From an uncultured Candidatus Saccharibacteria bacterium (GTDB lineage: Bacteria; Patescibacteria; Saccharimonadia; Saccharimonadales; UBA6022), in assembly GCA_946886725.1 (NCBI GenBank), contig CAMPJF010000033.1, positions 1 to 9,510 of the forward strand: a DNA stretch of 9,510 nucleotides, written 5' to 3'. The notes beneath the pieces are model-generated. The model worked only from the letters and a program-made list of their open reading frames with translations, ran no database searches and had not been told where the DNA came from. This document shows positions 7,015 through 9,510 of this stretch, piece after piece. Both the position numbers and the translations under genes were made by a program. Positions within the stretch are counted from its first letter, which is position 1. Each line of letters begins with the position of its first letter.

Positions 7015-7230
7015 TTAGACGATAAGGCGGATCATTTCGATGATCAGCCAGACGATAGCGGTCACGACACCACCAGCGATAAGAATAGGTTTAGCAATAC
7101 GTTTTTTCTCGAACCACCATTGCTGTATTTTGTTGCGATTGGCAGCGCTAATTTTTGTCACCACTGGACGAGTCACGCTTGCGTCGGCACCGCGGTATAC
7201 TTTATTGCGTTTCTTTTTTTGCTTTGCCAT
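7015..7230 (-). CDS. Small basic one-helix membrane protein, 71 aa
   Basis: The N-terminus is very basic (MAKQKKKRNK), followed by VYRGADASVTRPVV and a Trp-Phe motif (QQWWFEKKR, 36-44), then one hydrophobic helix at about 47-70 that runs to the end. The layout predicts a small inner-membrane protein with the basic end in the cytoplasm. It resembles short conserved proteins I associate with CPR genomes, but I cannot name it. I chose the ATG at 7228-7230. The open frame extends to 7305, but that would translate through the strong terminator at 7249-7283. No Shine-Dalgarno is present, and a TATACT (7241-7246) sits so close that the message may be nearly leaderless. Its stop codon directly abuts that of the histidine kinase, with no intervening base. 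Confidence 0.75.
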   Translation of the reverse strand: MAKQKKKRNKVYRGADASVTRPVVTKISAANRNKIQQWWFEKKRIAKPILIAGGVVTAIVWLIIEMIRLIV

Positions 7231-7240
7231 AGATAGATAT

Positions 7241-7246
7241 AGTATA
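7241..7246 (-). promoter_or_regulatory. Candidate -10 box for the 71-aa protein gene
   Basis: The minus strand reads TATACT 10 bases upstream of the ATG, predicting a start about 4 bases before the start codon. The -35 position, 17 bases upstream, falls inside the terminator hairpin (TTTATG), so recognition would rest mainly on the -10. Its position between the terminator and the gene makes functional sense. Confidence 0.4.
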
Positions 7247-7248
7247 AC

Positions 7249-7283
7249 AAAAAACCGCCCCTGCATAAAGCGGGGCGGTTTTT
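7249..7283. terminator. Bidirectional Rho-independent terminator
   Basis: CCGCCCC (7255-7261) pairs perfectly with GGGGCGG (7272-7278) around a 10-base loop. It is flanked by six A on the left and five T on the right, so both strands end in a T-run. On the minus strand it closes the surface-protein gene, whose stop is 49 bases upstream. On the plus strand it is the first good terminator after the histidine kinase, about 240 bases beyond its stop and past the opposite-strand small gene. Nothing else is apparent between 7284 and 7331. Confidence 0.93.
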
Positions 7284-7331
7284 CATAGAAACTGATGTCA
7301 GTCACTAAGAGTGGAGCGGTCAGTCTCTGGA

Positions 7332-8576
7332 TTACAGTGTGCGGCGGCTAGCGACGTAGTAGCTTGCTGCGGCAACGATCGAACCAAGACCGATAAGGCT
7401 AAGGATACCTTCGCCAGCACCAGTTTTTGGAAGTTCGGTTGGAACGACAGGTGGTGTCTTTGGTGTTTCACCAGGCGCACAAGTCTTTGCAACTTTTACG
7501 CTTGCTGTGTCACTTTTGCTGCCGTTGTCTGTTGCGACAGTGGCGTTATTTACAAGAGTGTTATCGCCACATTTTGCAAGGTCAGCGTTCTTTGCGACCT
7601 TTGCTTTGAATACGACAAAGCTTGCTGCGCCTGCGGCATGGCTACCGATATTAACACCCTTTGAAGAGGTAACACCGTCAGTCAGCGTTTTACCGCTTGT
7701 GTTCTGTGTATTGTAAAGTTTAGTTGAGCCAGGAACGTAGGTAACGCCGGCAGGAAGTTGGTCTTTGACAACAACGTTATCTTGCTGCATTGTACCGGTG
7801 TTCTTGTATTCGATACGGTAGTCGACAGTTTGTTCTGCTTTTGCGGTCAATGCTTCTTGCCATACGTTTTTGTCAGTTTCGCTGACTTTCTTCTGTACGC
7901 TGAAATCAGCAACAGGAGCAAATTGTGGTTTTACCTTAAAGTATACATAATTGATATATTCGAAACAGCCAGGGATGATGCCGTCACCTTCAGCGGCGTA
8001 GCCAAGTTTTGCGCCAGCGCTAGTTACAAGACTGTCGCTAAATGCTTTTCCTTGTCCGCCACCAGCGGCGTAGCCGTTGTTATAAACGCGTGCTGAACCA
8101 GCGACGTATGCCAGGTTGAAATCTTTGGTGCTGTTAAACTTAACATCATCGTAAACTTGCTGTGGCACTGCGTTGTCGGCGCTCACGTAGCCGGTGATTG
8201 CACTTTCCTTGCCGGTTTTTGTGGAAACGACAGCGTGCATTTTAGTGTTTAATGCCTTTAGGTTAAGGTTTGCCGCTGCATCGTTGTGAGCAAAGATGCG
8301 TACTTCGTATTCTTTGCCTGGTTCAACAGTCAAATTGTTAGTAAAGTTGCCTGTTGCTGGATCTTTAACCGTCACAAAGTCACGTTCGTCACCGTAGTTC
8401 GGATTGTTTTTGATTGAGTTAAAAGTAACGTGGTCTGCTGGTGAGTCCATCGTATAGATCGTACGGGTAGGGCCCCATGCGAATAATGCTGCTGGTACAA
8501 TAACTGCGGCGATGACGGTTGTCACAACTGCAGCTGATTTTGGTGCTCGCTTAATAGCGGCAACTAGATTCTTCAT
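7332..8576 (-). CDS. Secreted DUF11-type surface protein with LPKTG sorting signal, 414 aa
   Basis: The N-terminus is a signal peptide or anchor: basic MKNLVAAIKRAPK, then a hydrophobic core (about 14-33) before WGPTRT. Residues about 35-220 form an extracellular-type domain I cannot name, rich in Asn, Asp and Ala. Residues about 222-362 match a DUF11-like beta-sandwich (VDYRIEYKNTG, then VVVKDQLPAGVTYVPGST), common in bacterial surface stalks. A Pro-rich linker (372-381) leads to LPKTG (382-386), a hydrophobic helix (about 390-408) and RRTL, the classic sortase signal. Cys residues at 204, 336 and 366 could form disulfides outside the cell. A sortase is expected elsewhere; none is in this window. 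The start at 8574-8576 is set by a strong GGGAGGAG (8585-8592) 8 bases away; a longer frame to 8612 has no such site. The product should be exported and anchored at the cell surface, perhaps in host-cell contact (inference). Confidence 0.93.
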   Translation of the reverse strand: MKNLVAAIKRAPKSAAVVTTVIAAVIVPAALFAWGPTRTIYTMDSPADHVTFNSIKNNPNYGDERDFVTVKDPATGNFTNNLTVEPGKEYEVRIFAHNDAAANLNLKALNTKMHAVVSTKTGKESAITGYVSADNAVPQQVYDDVKFNSTKDFNLAYVAGSARVYNNGYAAGGGQGKAFSDSLVTSAGAKLGYAAEGDGIIPGCFEYINYVYFKVKPQFAPVADFSVQKKVSETDKNVWQEALTAKAEQTVDYRIEYKNTGTMQQDNVVVKDQLPAGVTYVPGSTKLYNTQNTSGKTLTDGVTSSKGVNIGSHAAGAASFVVFKAKVAKNADLAKCGDNTLVNNATVATDNGSKSDTASVKVAKTCAPGETPKTPPVVPTELPKTGAGEGILSLIGLGSIVAAASYYVASRRTL

Positions 8577-8632
8577 GCTATATTCTCCTCCCTTGATCGC
8601 TCCACACGCCAAGGATTTAATGAATTTATTAC

Positions 8633-8661
8633 ATTATAGCACATTTACGTTTAAATGTAAA
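8633..8661 (-). promoter_or_regulatory. Near-consensus promoter of the surface protein, with internal dyad
   Basis: The minus strand has -35 TTTACA (8656-8661), a 17-base spacer and -10 TATAAT (8633-8638), with the extended TG-n element in front of the -10. The start should be near 8626, giving a leader of about 50 bases that carries GGGAGGAG. Inside the promoter, ACATTTA (8641-8647) and TAAATGT (8652-8658) form a 7-bp inverted repeat spaced by 4 bases. It occupies the spacer and part of the -35 box, where a repressor site would be placed. The dyad may also be chance in AT-rich DNA. Confidence 0.8.
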
Positions 8662-8667
8662 TACTTA

Positions 8668-8691
8668 TGACTATTTTTAAACAAAAAGTCA
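8668..8691. promoter_or_regulatory. AT-rich dyad upstream of the surface-protein promoter
   Basis: TGACT (8668-8672) and AGTCA (8687-8691) flank opposing T and A runs, forming a 9-bp imperfect inverted repeat with one bulged A. It lies at about -42 to -65 relative to the predicted start on the minus strand. That position suits an UP element or an activator site. No T-run follows the stem on either strand as a terminator would require. The DNA from 8692 to 8753 shows nothing else clear. Confidence 0.3.
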
Positions 8692-8753
8692 ATAGTGCTT
8701 ATGCTTTTAAGATCATCACAAATCAGATTGTTACAAAATAGGTGAGTTGAAAG

Positions 8754-8914
8754 GAGGAGGCGTGGAGTATAAAACTCAACACGCCAATCCTCATTCGCGT
8801 AAATCGGAGAGCCTCGGCATTACCCGGATGTCACATATGTGACCGCAGCAAATGCCGCGAACGCCCTTCCGATTTGCGAAGGGTCAGATGCTACCTAATG
8901 AAAGGCAGTATCTG
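8754..8914. ncRNA. Candidate structured non-coding RNA (strand unresolved)
   Basis: Three consecutive folds fill this gap between two minus-strand genes. Hairpin 1 (8754-8792) has 15 bp in three helices (GAGGA, GGCGTG, GAGT) separated by two AA bulges on one side, with a 5-base loop. Rod 2 (8794-8880) stacks TTCGC/GCGAA and AAATCGGA/TCCGATTT (13 bp with a GT bulge), then CGGCATT/AATGCCG, then GTCAC/GTGAC around ATAT, with internal loops between. Hairpin 3 (8885-8914) is a 10-bp imperfect stem. CCCTTC (8864-8869) could instead pair with GAAGGG (8878-8883), which would break the rod. An extra GGGC:GCTC helix with a wobble is possible only in the minus-strand RNA and slightly favours that strand. 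A TTGAAA/TATAAA pair (8747-8773) with a short 15-base spacer is the only plus-strand promoter hint. It does not match SRP, 6S, tmRNA or RNase P signatures I know. It could also be a 3' UTR element. Confidence 0.4.
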
Positions 8915-8930
8915 GAGTGGTGCTATAGTG

Positions 8931-9510
8931 CTAGCCAACGGTGTTCGCAGCGGGTGCTGCGGCAACCATAGTGGCTGGTGTTGCGGTTGGTGCAGAGGCG
9001 ACTTGCGTCACGATCTGCGCCTGGGCTGCGGCATCAGCGTCGGCTTGCGCCTGAGCTGCGGCTGCGGCTTGTGCCTGCTGAGCTGCGGCTGCGTTGGCTT
9101 GCGCCTGAGCAGCTGCGGCCTGTTCGGCGGCAACACGATTTGCCTCAGCTTGCGCTGCGGCAGCGGCTTGAGCTTGCGCCTGGGCCTGTGCTGCGGCTGC
9201 GGCATCAGCGTCGGCTTGCGCCTGAGCTGCGGCTGCGGCTTGTGCCTGCTGAGCTGCGGCTGCGTTGGCTTGCGCCTGAGCAGCTGCGGCCTGTTCGGCG
9301 GCAACACGTGCGGCTTCGGCGTTAGCTGCGGCCTGGACATCAACCATTGGGGCTGATGCTTCACCAACTACTTCATTGCTTGCGGGTACTGCGGCGGGAA
9401 CTGTTTCATCAACAGCGGGTCCGCATGCAGCGCATACCTCTGCATCAGGCACACCAGTGACGGGTGCTGACGGTTCCGCACCCTGGTTCACGGGAATTTC
9501 TTCGGCAGGC
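8931..9510 (-). CDS. Ala/Gln-rich repetitive protein, 5'-truncated by window edge
   Basis: The minus-strand frame is open from the window edge to a TAG at 8931-8933, giving 192 visible residues and no true start; the GTG at 9489-9491 is internal. The visible N-terminal part (about 60 residues) is rich in Ala, Pro, Val and Glu and holds CAAC. The middle is almost entirely Ala, Gln, Asn, Asp and Glu (AEQAAAAQAQANAAAAQQAQ and similar), built from two near-identical blocks. The tail is IVTQVASAPTATPATMVAAA, then a few more residues. Composition resembles the long helical Ala-rich linkers of envelope-spanning proteins such as the TolA stalk, but no domain is recognisable. Opposite and shifted frames are also open because of the repeat; they are Cys/Leu/Arg-rich and implausible. 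Its link to the surface protein downstream on the same strand is unclear. Confidence 0.65.
   Translation of the reverse strand, partial: PAEEIPVNQGAEPSAPVTGVPDAEVCAACGPAVDETVPAAVPASNEVVGEASAPMVDVQAAANAEAARVAAEQAAAAQAQANAAAAQQAQAAAAAQAQADADAAAAAQAQAQAQAAAAAQAEANRVAAEQAAAAQAQANAAAAQQAQAAAAAQAQADADAAAQAQIVTQVASAPTATPATMVAAAPAANTVG
9024..9137. repeat. Exact 114-bp direct repeat, copy 1
   Basis: Identical base for base to 9195-9308, with a period of 171 bp, both multiples of three, so the coding frame is kept. It encodes 38 residues of the Ala/Gln-rich protein, from the ARVAAEQ/NRVAAEQ boundary to the ADADAA end. No synonymous change separates the copies. Confidence 0.95.
9195..9308. repeat. Exact 114-bp direct repeat, copy 2
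   Basis: Second copy of the 9024-9137 repeat. The 57 bases between the copies encode a related but not identical Ala/Gln stretch (AAAAQAQAQAQAAAAAQAEA-like), so the arrangement looks like a tandem 57-codon unit whose last third has diverged or is unique. Confidence 0.95.

Noticed and set aside
8577..8612. Longer start for the surface protein
   Set aside because: The extension contains the strong GGGAGGAG ribosome site for the internal ATG, which begins a normal signal peptide.
8830..8843. CRP/FNR-type operator at the palindrome GTCACATATGTGAC
   Set aside because: The half-sites are in the reverse order to a CRP site (TGTGA-N6-TCACA), and the palindrome is nested as the tip of a longer fold, so a hairpin explains it better.
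8754..8914. SRP, 6S, tmRNA or RNase P RNA
   Set aside because: There is no GNRA-capped SRP helix with its conserved internal loops, no closing stem and central bubble of 6S, no tRNA-like domain, and it is too short for RNase P RNA.
9024..9308. CRISPR array or mobile-element repeat
   Set aside because: Only two long copies, in frame within a coding region and without unique spacers or terminal inverted repeats; it is an internal protein repeat.
8874..9356. 160-codon plus-strand frame opposite the Ala/Gln-rich gene
   Set aside because: A Cys/Gly/Leu-rich shadow created by the GC-rich repeat; composition is implausible for a protein and there is no ribosome site.

Overview
The window most likely comes from a Candidatus Saccharibacteria (TM7, Patescibacteria/CPR) genome or a close relative. 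This is inferred from protein style, not from a marker gene. The indicators are a sensor kinase with a multi-helix N-terminus and the DEFVSMASHQLRTPLTSVKGY H-box, a divergent FolD, a DUF5684-like membrane protein, a small Lys/Arg-rich one-helix protein, and a DUF11-type surface protein ending in an LPKTG sorting signal. TGA serves as a stop codon (methyltransferase end, 4809-4811) while tryptophan is encoded by TGG. This fits genetic code 11 and argues against the recoded Gracilibacteria/Absconditabacteria.

Layout. At the left edge, on the minus strand, lie a Rho-independent terminator (51-75), tRNA-Lys(CTT) (84-160), a roughly 130-base structured leader and a good promoter (299-327). Next come two minus-strand membrane-protein genes: an unrecognised 517-aa protein (334-1887) and a DUF5684-like protein (1969-2427). 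The second is divergent from folD (2488-3309, plus). folD converges, with a one-base gap, on a single-domain CheY-like response regulator (3311-3682, minus). That regulator is divergent from a probable two-gene operon on the plus strand: a SAM-dependent methyltransferase (3726-4811) and a 725-aa membrane histidine kinase (4837-7014). The kinase converges with zero gap on a 71-aa small membrane protein (7015-7230, minus). A strong bidirectional terminator (7249-7283) separates this from a sortase-type surface protein (7332-8576, minus), which has a near-consensus promoter carrying dyads (8633-8691). A structured non-coding segment (8754-8914) follows. The window ends inside a 5'-truncated minus-strand gene for an Ala/Gln-rich protein (8931 to the edge) that contains an exact 114-bp direct repeat.

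How the genes may work together. The kinase, methyltransferase and receiver sit around one 43-bp divergent promoter and plausibly form a two-component module. The receiver has no output domain in this window, so its target is unknown. FolD belongs to one-carbon metabolism and has no visible link to its neighbours. The surface protein and the Ala/Gln-rich protein look like cell-surface or envelope functions, but only the former has a recognisable sorting signal. The least explained parts are the 8754-8914 structured segment, the tRNA leader, the altered motifs in FolD and the perfectly conserved internal repeat.
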